The notes under the pieces: generated by a model
Databases searched by the model: none
What the model saw: the letters and a program-made list of their open reading frames with translations, nothing else
What the model was told of the DNA's origin: nothing
Source of the DNA: Ganoderma boninense
Taxonomy: Eukaryota > Basidiomycota > Agaricomycetes > Polyporales > Polyporaceae
Length of the DNA: 64,000 nt
NCBI GenBank assembly: GCA_002900995.3
Contig: CM035305.1
Location: 1,856,812-1,920,811 of the forward strand
Direction of reading: 5' to 3'
Shown here: positions 46,011-56,213 of the stretch, piece by piece
Layout: each line of letters opens with the position of its first letter
How positions within the stretch are numbered: the stretch's first letter is position 1
Made by a program: the position numbers and the translations under genes

Positions 46011-46846
46011 GGTGGGACGGAGTGGGTATCAGAGCAGACGAAGTGCGAGGGGGTGGGGAGGAGGAGGGGCAGCTAGGAGGCGATAGAAGCTGGTACGGGG
46101 AGGAGAAGCGGAGGCAATAGGATGAAAGGAGAGTGTGCGAGAAGGAGAGGGAGGTAACGCCAAAGAGGCACAGGGTAATATCGCTCGGGTTAGAAACTCG
46201 TTCAAGCTTCCGCGGGCCGTTGCGCGGCGTTGAAAGTTACGGCAGTCGACAGACCGAGAGAGCCTCTGACGAAATGCAAGGTTCCCTGTTAACTGGCGGT
46301 TCTTTCCGCGGCACAGGAGAAGGAAGTGACCCCGGGGCGAGGTGACAGTCTTCGGTGGGGACACGTCGTCGCAGTGCTCGGCCCTTGCTGCCAAAAAGCG
46401 GACAGGAGGGGAAGGTGGACGCCGAGGATCGTTGCCACGTTTTGCAGGGCCTATTGTGTTTTGTGACAGGCGACGGGATGTGGGCCGCACGGCTGTGGCC
46501 GCGCCCAGTGCAGTGCAGGCCCCGGGCACGAGGACGAGAGGTGGGGGGGCGAGGCGGGAGGGGGAGTAGAGTGGCAGCCCATGCATGAACGGGCAGGCAG
46601 CAGCAGGCCTCGGACTGGGAGGGGACTCGAGGAGCAAGGCGGGGAGCAGCGCTAGCAGGACCTCACTCGATCGCGCTGCGCTCTCACCACAGCCGCCCAC
46701 TCCTCCCCGCATTCCAGAGCTTGCTATATATGGTTTCTTACTGCCACCACACGCTCCATCTCTCGCCCTCCGAGTCCCTCTCTCGTGTGCCCCGAGTTTT
46801 AAGTAGTTTGCTCGGCCGCCACGCCGCGCCGTCCCTCCGTCTCCAC
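46011..46846. promoter_or_regulatory. Divergent promoter between small protein and F-box/LRR gene
   Basis: GC-rich and low in complexity; a minus-strand 227-codon frame across it reflects base bias rather than a gene. A TATA-like gctatatatgg lies at about 46724-46734, 115 bp before the start codon at 46847, and is followed by CT-rich sequence. Confidence 0.55.
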
Positions 46847-48193
46847 ATGGCCTCCCTTCTCGCGCTTCCCGTCGAGCTCAGGCTCCAGATCTATGATCTC
46901 ATCCTCGCTGAGCACCGTCACGTCCGCATGAAGCAACAGCCATCCAATGCACACTTCCGGCTACTTCACACTTGCCGGCAAGTCTCAGAAGAGGCAGGAA
47001 GAACATATCGCCGCTACATCTCGCTCTTCCACGAGCACCAGATAGCTGCCTTCCTCGACTTTGCCCAGTCTTCCCTCATCGCCTCACAAATACAGTGGGC
47101 AGACGTCGCCAATGACGGCCGTGTCTTCCAGTCCGCGAGCAAGGATCAGGTGAGATTAGAGTGCGCGATTGTGTAACGCCACGCCTCTGATCGGCCTCCC
47201 ACAGGAACATTCCGAGGCAGACACCCCGCTCTCCGCCCTCCACATCGCCCTCGGCCGCATGACGTCCCTCCGCCATCTGCGCGTCTTCCAGTGCCGTCAG
47301 GGCCTCCCGTTAAACCTCCAGAACACGATGAACATGCACAGTAAGTGCGAGGCCCCGCTCAAAGTCCCCGTGAATTATTTAAACCCTCCCTCTTCCGTTT
47401 TGCCGCAGGGTCCCGCCGGCTCGCGCTGGGGTTCGAGCGTGCCATGTTTCCCAAGAATGCCGCACAACTCTCGTCCTACGAACTCTACATCAGCCCCGAG
47501 ACCCGCGTCGACCTCTTCGAGGGCGTCCGCCCGGACGGCATCGTCGCCCTTCGCTTTTCCGGGGAGATCCTCGCCGCCGCCGAAGCCCGCGAAGCTGTCA
47601 GGATGCCTCGCCTGCGCCACGTCGTCCTGCACGGCATCACGGGCAACTACTTCGACAGGCACACTATAGACCACTGCTTCCCTGGCGCGCACCTCGAGTC
47701 CTTCGTGTATGCGCTTGGCCACCGCCTCGGCTTCGAAATCCGTAACCACCACCTCAGCTCCTTGGCTGCTGCGTGCGGGAGTAGTCTTCGGAAGCTGGTC
47801 CTCTTGGGATGTAGCCGCCTCTCCAGCACCACGATCACCCAAGCCCTAGAGAGTCTTCCCGTCCTGCAATACTTCGCGTTGCACTTGGTGACCGTGGACG
47901 AGCTCCGCAGTAATTTCGTAAACGCGCTCCCACCGTCCCTGACCGTCTTTAAACTGCAGGTCCTCAATGCGTGGTATGCGGTGCCGTTGAAGAACGAAGA
48001 GCGGGCCCTCTGTCACTCCATAGAGGAGCTGGTTCTGCTCAGGGATGTTCCATTCCATCAGGTCTGCTTGTGCTTTAGGGCCCAAATTATCATGGAGGGT
48101 GGGCGAGAGCAGCGATGGGCCCGCATCGCAGAGGACCGTAGGATAGACTTGAGGCTTGATCCTTGGGAGAACAATATGATAGAAGACATATGA
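46847..48193 (+). CDS. F-box-like/LRR protein
   Basis: Start MASLLALPVELRLQIYDLIL: the LPVELRLQIYDL phrase matches the first helix of an F-box or the related short fungal motif. HFRLLHTCRQVSEEAGRTYR follows, typical of fungal proteins of this class that recruit targets to SCF ubiquitin ligases. Two introns (near 47150-47203 and 47341-47408). The third exon reads SYELYISPETRVDLFEGVRP, then LRHVVLHGITGNYFDRHTID, ESFVYALGHRLGFEIRNHHL, SSLRKLVLLGCSRLSSTTIT and PVLQYFALHLVTVDELRSNF, an irregular leucine-rich pattern ending at EDI. About 410 residues. Substrate unknown. Confidence 0.82.
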
Positions 48194-48579
48194 CACTTAC
48201 ACCTACAGAAAAATGTACACGAATCTGTTGAGGGGGCAGATATTTCGCCCGCGTGCACACATGGAATGCTCGTGTGCCCAGAGACAAGTAGTTATTACAC
48301 ATCGTCCGTCGCACAAGTAGTCCATAAAAGAGTCCAGAGTTCGACATCGACAAAAACTATCATGGCAAGGCTAATAGCGAGTACCGTACGTGTTGTTATA
48401 TACACTGAAGTCCTCGGATCCTTGCTGCACCCTGGGGGTCTTGCGCCGGAACGAACCTTCCGCTGAAAAACAAAAAAGATAAGTCCAGATCTCATTAGAA
48501 AGTGAGTCGACACAGACCATCTACGTCTGCCGCAGAGGCAGTCGAGAGGGGGAGGGGTAGGACCAGCGCGCACTCCTAT
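48194..48579. other. Convergent 3' flanks
   Basis: Short spacer between the F-box/LRR stop and the tetraspan stop, A/T-richer than the genes. The tetraspan coding sequence ends CCCGGTGAGTCGTAG, which contains a donor-like gtgagt, so an extra 3' exon here is possible but unsupported. Confidence 0.4.
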
Positions 48580-49595
48580 CTACGACTCACCGGGATGGGC
48601 CTGGCTACGTTCAGGGTAGCCTACGCCGCCGGTGGCATTATAGCTATCATAGTAATTGTCGTACGCGTGAGGTGTCGGACCAGGGTCCTGGGTATGCGCG
48701 TTGCCTGGGACGTGGGGAGGGTAGTCGGAATAGCCTTGCACCTTGTCGGCCATGACGGTCGCTACGCTGGCGTCACTGTCGTGGCGTGCGTGGCCGCCAG
48801 ACTGAACAAGGTTTTCCGAAGAGTTGCGTGAGGCCCACGCACCACGATCCTCCATTGGGATGTTGACCGACTTGTTCGACTCGTACTGTAGCGACTGGTA
48901 CCGCGTGTGGTCGCGGCGTTGACCCTTTCCAAAGGACGACAGAACAATGTAGAGGTAGGCCTATGCATCCGGTGGTGAGCATCCCCGAGCGCGGAAGCAA
49001 TGAACAGAATTACCTGGACAATTGCGAACAACAGCCACAGCGCGCCCATGATGCCAATGTCAGCCCATGAGAAGATGGTGCACAGGGTGTCTCCCTCGTC
49101 GTTGGTGGCGGAGACGGTGTTTCCGAAGAAGTCGCTGATGCACTTCGTCTTCGCCTGGTTGTGACGAGTGATCGAGATGATGAGCCAAGCGGCAGCAACG
49201 CCGAAAGCTGCTACCATGAGCAAGCTGTGGAGAGTAACATAACGGCGGAATAAAATGGGGCGTTCCTGCGCGGGCCCTGTAAGTCCATCTCCATCGGTCA
49301 AGCATAAAATAACATACTTGGCGCACAGCGAGAAACCCAAGGATCTGGACGGCCGCAGTGGCCCAGGCCAGGATGGCAAATATCCACTTCGCAAATGAAG
49401 GGGTGGAGGCTCCCACAACTAGAAGAGATCCTTGAGGGGTCGGTCGGCCGCTCAAAATGACCAAGACTCACTATCAGGGGTACTAATGGATATCACTCCT
49501 GCAGTTACGCCGAGGACAAGCTGCTCCAGCAGCGCGACATAGATCCCGGTGTAGACCACGGGAAATGCACAGCAACAGTACTCTCTTGGCTTCAT
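48580..49595 (-). CDS. Four-pass membrane protein of unknown function
   Basis: Start MKPREYCCCAFPVVYTGIYV, with a Cys triplet that could be palmitoylated. Four hydrophobic helices: VVYTGIYVALLEQLVLGVTA; FAKWIFAILAWATAAVQILG; LHSLLMVAAFGVAAAWLIIS; and IGIMGALWLLFAIVQ. Between helices 3 and 4 is a loop (TKCISDFFGNTVSATNDEGD, CTIF) whose two cysteines could pair. The C-terminal tail of about 110 residues is hydrophilic, rich in Tyr, Asn, Pro and Gly (HAYDNYYDSYNATGGVGYPE). The arrangement recalls MARVEL or tetraspanin-like fungal proteins of the plasma membrane; no family is firmly recognised. Four introns. It is divergent from the NPC2-like gene, with a 398-bp shared promoter. Confidence 0.82.
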
Positions 49596-49993
49596 AGTGC
49601 CAAGTTTCAGTTCAGGGGCGATTGAAGAGCGGATCGTTAAGGTCGTGGTGCGGGGGCAGACAGAGGCCTTAGTGGTGGTAAGAAGAGAACGAGTGCGAGC
49701 CGTCCAGAGAGAGATGTGGACGGATGAAGAGAAGGATGTGGGGCGCAGTCGGCGCAGTGCGGATGTGTAAATACCGCAGGCTGCAAGGCAATGCGCCACT
49801 CACCCCTCCAGTCCGGCCAATCGCCGGCCGTGAGACCGCCAACGCCGCACATCCGCAGCCCCTGGGCGGGGACTCGGGCCGCGCCCGCCCACGCCACCGC
49901 ACGCCGTCCCCTTCCAAGGCCAACTCGCCTCACGAGCCGCTTGCAGGTTCTCTGTTGACGACGACGACAACGAAACCTCCCTCACCTCTCATC
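49596..49993. promoter_or_regulatory. Divergent promoter between tetraspan and NPC2-like genes
   Basis: GC-rich upstream region with no coding signal. The sequence just before 49994 (acaacgaaacctccctcacctctcatc) is a pyrimidine-rich leader typical of fungal starts. Confidence 0.45.
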
Positions 49994-50754
49994 ATGGCTC
50001 GCTTTGGTCTTCTATTCCTTGCTGCCGCAGTGGTTGGTGGCGCGGTCGCCTCTCCCGTACAGGAGCAGGAGGTCCTGTTCCCCGGTGTGCCCGGAGGCAA
50101 GAAGTGGGACTGGAAGGACTGCGGTATGCTCATCATTTCTCGACGTTGCCGCTCATATGAACTCCTGTCCTCCATAAGGAACGGACTCCCACCTAGTCCA
50201 CATCAACAGCATTGAAATCTCTCCCGACCCGCCTCAGCGGGGTCAGGACCTGACGATAACGGTGGATGGTGTTGCGAAGGAACAAGTAGAGGTAAGCTTC
50301 ATGGGCTCCATGGATGGCAGTTGGGAGCTCATCTTCCCCGTCTCGCTCAGGATGGAGCTTACGCGGATGTGACCGTCAAGGCCGGCATCATCCGTCTCCT
50401 CCACAAGGAATTCGACGTCTGCGAGGAAGCGTACGTCTTCAGAGCCCCTTATCGTGGGTCGTAGCATATAGCTTATCTGCACTTGACTTGACACAGGCGC
50501 AACGCGAACACGACCATCCAGTGCCCAGTCGAGAAGGGGCATCACAAGGTTACCCAAACTGTCACCTTGCCGAAGGAGATTCCTCCTGGTACGTCCATGT
50601 TCCCGCTGGGGTAGGGTGGAAGACTCATCTAGGGCTGTATGTAGCTCAATTTACCGTGAACATCCGTGGCTTCACTGAGGAAGATGAGGACCTTGTTTGC
50701 ATGGATCTTATGATGGACTTCAGAGTCCTGCCTCGTTCGCTGCTGCCCTGGTGA
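49994..50754 (+). CDS. NPC2: NPC2-like ML-domain lipid-transfer protein
   Basis: Vacuolar or secreted sterol/phospholipid carrier of the ML family (fungal PG/PI transfer protein). Start MARFGLLFLAAAVVGGAVAS is a clear signal peptide. The mature part begins PVQEQEVLFPGVPGG and DWKDC; then VHINSIEISPDPPQRGQDLT, ITVDGVAKEQVEDGAYADVT, IIRLLHKEFDVCEEARNANT, TIQCPVEKGHHKVTQTVTLP, AQFTVNIRGFTEEDEDLVCM and DLMMDFRVLPRSLLPW. The conserved cysteines of the ML fold (DWKDC, FDVC, IQCPV, LVCM) are all present and should form its disulphides. Four introns; about 175 residues, complete. Confidence 0.94.
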
Positions 50755-50907
50755 ATGAATCATCTTGTTGGCAGGTCTCGTTTACGTTTTGTGCTGGACT
50801 CTCTTCTCCTTGTATGCGCTCTCCCTTTGAACGATTCGGATGTACGATGTAATTAAGCTATGCTGCTCGCCACGAACAAGGTGCTTCTTTGATGCGTTGA
50901 GACTGCT

Positions 50908-51803
50908 ATGGCCGGATGCGTGTCCGGGGCGGCAGCGAATGAGCGAATGACCGCACTGTCGGGTCTGGCGCTTAATGATGACATGTCGGATGCGCTGTGC
51001 ACGGCGGCAGCGAGAGCGGACTGTTTCCTGTCCGAGTCAGCAGCAAGCACAGCGCAAGAGATGTCTTTGTCCCGGCTGTTGTCCACAGGTGCCACCACAA
51101 ACCTCTCCAGAGCCATGCGGCTACGCTATCTCCTCATCCTAGACTTCGAGGCCACATGCGACAACACGGGGCGCATCGTGCCCAGGGATGAGTCCGAAAT
51201 CATCGAGCTCCCTACCATCCTCTATGACGTCGACGAGAACGTGGCGCAAGCCACTTTCCACGAGTATGTCAGGCCAACCCAACACCCGACCTTGACTCCA
51301 TTCTGCACAGACTTGACTGGTATCGAGCAGGTGAGTTTCTTCCATGGCTTCCGAGTTCCGCCGGCCACAAGGCTGACGACTTCCTCCAGCACACGGTGGA
51401 TGCCGCAGATCCTTTCCCCTCCGTGTGGGAGCGTTACCAGGAATTCCTGCGGAATCATGGCATTATGGACGACCCTGGCTCTGCGGCGTATCTCACCTGC
51501 GGAGACTGGGATTTGAAGACAATGCTTCCTGGACAGCTGCGCCTCAGCGGTACCCAGACTGGTCTCAACCCGACCACGAACGCTCTCAGCGCGCCATATA
51601 ATCGCTGGATTAACGTGAAGAAGTCGTTCCAGCAGCACTACGGCTTGAAGTACGCGAAGGGCATGGCTGGCATGCTTCAGCATGCCAACATGGAGCTGGA
51701 GGGACGCCACCACTCTGGAATTGATGACTGCAAGAACATCCTCCGGATCGTGCAGCGAATGAGGCAGGATGGTTGGAAGCCCTGGTGCGATCTTGCAGGG
51801 TGA
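50908..51803 (+). CDS. ERI1-type 3'-5' exonuclease (DEDDh)
   Basis: RNase T/exonuclease fold of the ERI1 group, which trims small RNAs, histone mRNA or 5.8S rRNA ends. Core: RLRYLLILDFEATCDNTG (first catalytic Asp and Glu), EIIELPTILYDVDENVAQAT, FHEYVRPTQHPTLTPFCTDL, TGIEQ joined over a 60-bp intron to HTVDAADPFPSVWERYQEFL, then LTCGDWDLKTMLPGQL (second Asp), KKSFQQHYGLKYAKGMAGML and GRHHSGIDDCKNILRIVQRM (catalytic His and last Asp). All DEDDh residues are in place. The Met at 50908 is the first in frame; a shorter start at 51115 (MRLRYLLILDFEA) would begin directly at the fold. No SAP domain is seen. One intron. Confidence 0.9.
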
Positions 51804-52488
51804 TTGTATGCCCTTGCATGGCCGAAACTGTGGTGGCGACACCACGATTTTGCGTTGCATTGGTGGAATCCTTGGAAGCTACGACTTGTTGTTTTTGTGC
51901 ATCGCTCAATCCCCACTCATAGCGTAGCCCAAACGCCGTTTTGAATGTGTGCTCTGGGCAGACGGGACGTGCGGCTGTGGAGGAGAGGCTGGAAGGCTCC
52001 TTGTGACCTGCGCGGGCTCTAGCCGAAGACAATAAGAGAGCGTGCTGGCGTCGCACGCTCATCTCGACTGCGAGGCCTGGTCTGCCGCTTTCTTCTTTCT
52101 TGCCCGATTGCGCGCGCCAAGATGGACTCAGCTGTGCCGTTGTCCGCTTGCGGGAGCCTCAAACGAGCGTTGGCGAAGGGCGGCACAAGTCCGTTCCCGA
52201 ATCCGGGCCACCTGCAAACGCGGGCAGAAGACAATAGGGCCCATTCCGCGCACGCTTGCGAATCCATGCATTGTGGGCCCTTCTTGTAAGAGACGTCCCA
52301 AAGGGCTGTCTCCATACGCCTTCTTGACACACATTCAACCTTGCAACTTCGCCCGGGTCTCTATATCTACCTGTCCGTCCCCCGAATCCCCGATGCCTCC
52401 GCGTCTTCTGCGCGTCGACAGCGTCCCTCTCCGCAACGCAGCTTGCGGCCTTCTCTCCCAGGACTAGTCCTGACACCACTCTTCTATC
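51804..52488. other. Intergenic between ERI1-like gene and second small-protein paralogue
   Basis: Several short frames with arbitrary composition; none recognised. The last 120 bp are CT-rich and form the leader of the gene at 52489. Confidence 0.45.
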
Positions 52489-53032
52489 ATGCCCGCGAGC
52501 ACCGCGACCCACGACCTCACGCTTGTCCTTCACAACGACACCGCTCATTTGGTGACCGTCCAGGTCCTCCGAGATAACAGCGCGCTGCCCGGCATGACCA
52601 TCTGTATGCGAGAAGGCGAGGACCTCACGCTCATGGTCACGTCCGGGACGCTATACCGATATGCGGTAGAGCGACATGTGCCCGTGAACATAAGAAGGGT
52701 GGAGATGTCGTGAGGATTGGCATTCACTTCTCTTCGCGGACATACAGCTCACAGCTTTTTCAGAGTCAAAGTCTGGTACGACGCCAAATGCCGCGTGTCT
52801 GACATCTTCGGTGCGCCGTACTCGCCGTACAGGTGCGGTTGCAATCAAAACATCAAGGTCGCGGAGGGAATCAACGTCGCGTTTAAAGGTTGGAGTGCTG
52901 CGGGCTCCGCGACCAACTGTCCAGTGGTAAGCTTGATCCATTTTCGTACGTAGAACCAGAACTCGACGACCATGCTACCAACAGGATCCATGTCGTGAGC
53001 ATGGGAGGGAGTTGGGTCGGGGAGCTGGGTGA
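52489..53032 (+). CDS. Small protein of unknown function, paralogue of the gene at 45441
   Basis: Not recognised. Exon 1 begins MPASTATHDLTLVLHNDTAH and continues LVTVQVLRDNSALPGMTICM, REGEDLTLMVTSGTLYRYAV, with no intron where the paralogue has its first one. A GT-AG intron (donor gtgagg, acceptor ttttcag) joins SVKVWYDAKCRVSDIFGAPY, then YRCGCNQNIKVAEGINVAFK, GWSAAGSATNCPV. A last intron (gtaagc...caacag) leads to a short basic end, DPCREHGRELGRGAG. About 143 residues, no signal peptide. Seven cysteines, most in the last third, including the cluster YRCGCN that the other copy lacks. Function is unknown; a small beta-rich fold is inferred from the strand pattern. Confidence 0.78.
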
Positions 53033-53299
53033 AATCCCCATGAGGGGTTGTTTCGGTGTCCTTATTCCGTGTTGCATATGTTATCGTCGCATCGCATTCG
53101 TCGCTTCTCCGCATCCGTGTACCATAGTCATCCTCTGTGCATGTACCCGACTGGCTTAACCCGATCTCGCGTCCTGGATCTTCGCAGCTCTCCTAAAACG
53201 GTGATCAATAAGTATCCCGAATTTCGAATGTCCCCGACCTCGATCTCGGAACCGCACGGCCCACTCGAGGGACGGGGACCAGGGACGGCGGGCGCGGAC

Positions 53300-55654
53300 T
53301 TACGTGAAGACATCCCAGACCTGAGTCTGATTAGGATAGAAAGTGTTGCCTAGAAGGGCGGACAATAACATCAGTGGATCTGCAGATAGACTAGACGATG
53401 TGGATCGAGATGTGAATCGTAGACGTGCCGTCGTTTGGGGAAGCCTGCGCCGCGGTGGAAATAACCTCGTGAGATTCAAACAGGCAAAAAGAGTCATTCA
53501 GCCACATACGCCATCTACAATTGCGTCCGCATACTTGATGAGGCGTTTCCGCCATCCTCTGTAAGGCCGAGCTGACCCCACTGCCATGGCATGATCCTGT
53601 AATCACAATAGTTGACGCGTCACAATGTTAGCCCTCAACTTCAAAGGCAGAAGCGGCAGAGCTACCCGCTAACGAGGAATGAGTCAGGGCGATGTATCAC
53701 AGGACCCACGAAGTGACATGCTCACGCATGTTCCGTGTCCAACGCGCGTTGTACCCACGTAGGGTATATGGTAGTCTTGTTCTCTGGCAAGGGGTCAGGT
53801 CTGCCACCCGATAGAAGTCGGTTCAAGCTTACGGAGTCCATCGACGCCAAACTCTTCCAAAATGACAGGCTTGTTAGCCTTGTTAGCGGCTAGCACGTCG
53901 ATGGTCAGTTGAAAGGGTGGGGGTACAATGGCAACTCCGGCTCGCCATGGATGTGTTGGTCGATCCATTCTAAGCCCCACTGCTCGATCGTGAAGTTGGA
54001 CCCCGGATAATCCTAAAAGTCACCTGCATCAGCGAGGACACCAATTGTCAATCTCAGAACACTCACCAATTCAGAGTACCTGTTGTAACGAAAACGGTTG
54101 AGAACGGTCCCAATCTGAGGACTCATAGAAATACCAGGATTGCGGATAGAGGTGCTGCACTATGGCATCAGCAAACGCCTCAACAACACGGAAAGATCCC
54201 TACATACATAGGTTCCAAAGTCAATGTTCGGCAAGAGCATATCCCGATTGAAGTCTTCTCCGGCTGCACACTCTACCATTAGACGCAATCGGGTCATCGA
54301 GCCATGGACACCCCACCTTGTCCGTTGTAGTTATAATCACTAACCAATGTATGATTGAACCAACTGGAAAACGTTTGAGTGGTTTAGAGACAATATGGAC
54401 GCGAAGGGCGTACTATTTGAGCGGGTGTTTCCAGAAGAAGTGACCTTCGCCGCCCGTCGTAATCAAATGATTGGGGTCTCTGTGCAATTTAAGCCTTCAA
54501 GCGACAACGGCGAATGTGCCATTTCCTCACAAGCTTCTGACGAAGTTCGACTGTTGCTCATACCACGTTCTAAGAGTACTCGAACCAGGCACGCAAGCAG
54601 GACCAGCGGGAAGTGTGTCGCTGAGACATCGGGCCTCGTTCATGAGCTCCCATGCGAAGATCGCCGAGGAATTCTTGTAACGTTCCACAACTTTCTCCAC
54701 GTAGGATTCTGTCAGGTTCATCAGCATTTAGTCTCACAGGTGGTGTCATGTGTGACCCACGGTAAGAAGCGATTATCCGCTGGTCCGTGAAGAACACATC
54801 GTGAGGCTGACCAGCTCCAGCGATCCTGTTCACGTAAAGGTCGGATCCCTGGATAAAAAATCATGACGTTCCAAGGCTGTTAATAAACGATGCATTTTGT
54901 AGGCTTACACCGTAGCCGACCCTGCTAGGCCATAAGCGTCGAGTTATATGAACGGAAGTATTCAGACAGACCAGTTGTTAGTGAAGGCGACGATAACTTT
55001 GATGCCATGCTTGGCTGCAGAGGTTATGACATTGTCCAAACGCTGCAGACCTTGTGGCCCTTCGTTGAGTATCCACTGGCTACTATTCCATACCTAGTAT
55101 GAAGGACGATCAAAACACGTTGAAAGGAAGCTTGCTGATGTCCGTACCTGGTAGTAAGTAAGACCTGTCTCTAATGCGCCCTCAAGTTCGGTCTCGTTGA
55201 TAGCATTAAATCCCTGCAAATGACCACGCCGTACATCAGTAAATTGTATGGAGTGTTGAGATGACCATATCCCTTACCCACGTCCGAAGGACCTTGACAC
55301 CTGCTTCTTTCATGGACTGAAATGTGGCATCAACGTCGGCCTGGCTCGTCAAAAGGGGTAGCCACTATGACAACAGTGCTGAGTTCCCAAGTTCAATACG
55401 CAAGGGGATCACACGCACGTAAGAATTCGCCCCAACGAATGCCTGATTCAACGGCATCTATCAGAAATACATAATGAATCTACTGAAAGAAGACTCACGA
55501 AGGGTTTTCCATCTAGCTCAAATTGCTTGCCATTGGTCGTGACGAATCCAGGAGGTACCTGACGGGTCGCCGATGGACTTCTGCCAGCAGCTTCGCAAGA
55601 GAGGAAGGCGGTCGACCATAACGACAGCGCACCGACTAGAAGAACTGGACGCAT
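53300..55654 (-). CDS. Secreted GH5 endo-beta-1,4-mannanase with disrupted 3' end
   Basis: Hydrolyses mannan backbones in plant cell walls; secreted. Signal peptide [20 protein letters not shown] (a Met at 55687 is also in frame). About thirteen short introns. Spliced segments: [102 protein letters not shown] with the acid/base Glu, [80 protein letters not shown] with the nucleophile Glu, [16 protein letters not shown]. The frame then breaks: [11 protein letters not shown] needs one more base near 53541-53550, and the end ASPNDG + [15 protein letters not shown] needs a GC donor. As written the frame stops at 53515. It is either decaying at the 3' end or carries a sequencing indel. Confidence 0.85.
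53890..53945 (-). other. GC-AG intron in the mannanase gene
   Basis: The exon ending ...CACATCCATG is followed by gcgagccgg and the next exon begins CCGCTAACAAGG after gctag. Using this GC donor gives the continuous [20 protein letters not shown] expected for GH5 mannanases; no GT donor keeps the frame. Confidence 0.75.
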
Positions 55655-56213
55655 GATGAACGCACACTGGGCCAGAAAGTCCGACATCCTCTTTTACGTG
55701 GGGCACTGGCTGAAATACTTCGGACGGTCCCTGTTATTTGTCACAAGGAGCTCCGTCGGTGCCACTGCAGGCAATGGAAGGCTCTTTTCCGGCTTAACAT
55801 CGGAGGACAGTCAGGTGTAGGGTCAGAACCGTTGGAACACCCATGGGCTAGATGCCAACATCGACGTCTTCTGCCCATTGACCGGGAGTAGCGGGACGTC
55901 GACATCAGTGGCCGTCCCGTGACGAACAGGCGGCCGACCTGTTCAATGTCGATGGCGTCGCGCCGGTCCGCCGTGGAGAAAAGGGTTTCAGTCCTTTGGG
56001 GGGACCCTGTCAAGTCCTATTATTCACTCCATTGGGATCGTAGATTCGGAATGGAACGTAGGCAGAGGACGAGGACCGACAGGCGAAGGTCGTGGTTGTG
56101 GCTGGATGGTACCCGGCGATCTGTTTCCTAACACGGACACTCAATTTTAGCCCGTGGTCTTTAAGCGCCCGTCCGAGGGCTGCTTTGAACAGTCGCCGTC
56201 AGCTCAAATCGCC
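55655..56213. promoter_or_regulatory. Divergent promoter between mannanase and IPI1
   Basis: Contains short frames only. Being shared by a secreted hydrolase and a ribosome-biogenesis gene, it must hold two separately regulated promoters; no specific operator was recognised. Confidence 0.45.

Noticed and set aside
46029..46712. Minus-strand 227-codon frame upstream of the F-box/LRR gene
   Set aside because: Low-complexity Pro/Ser/Arg/Ala sequence in a GC-rich promoter; absence of stops is explained by base bias.
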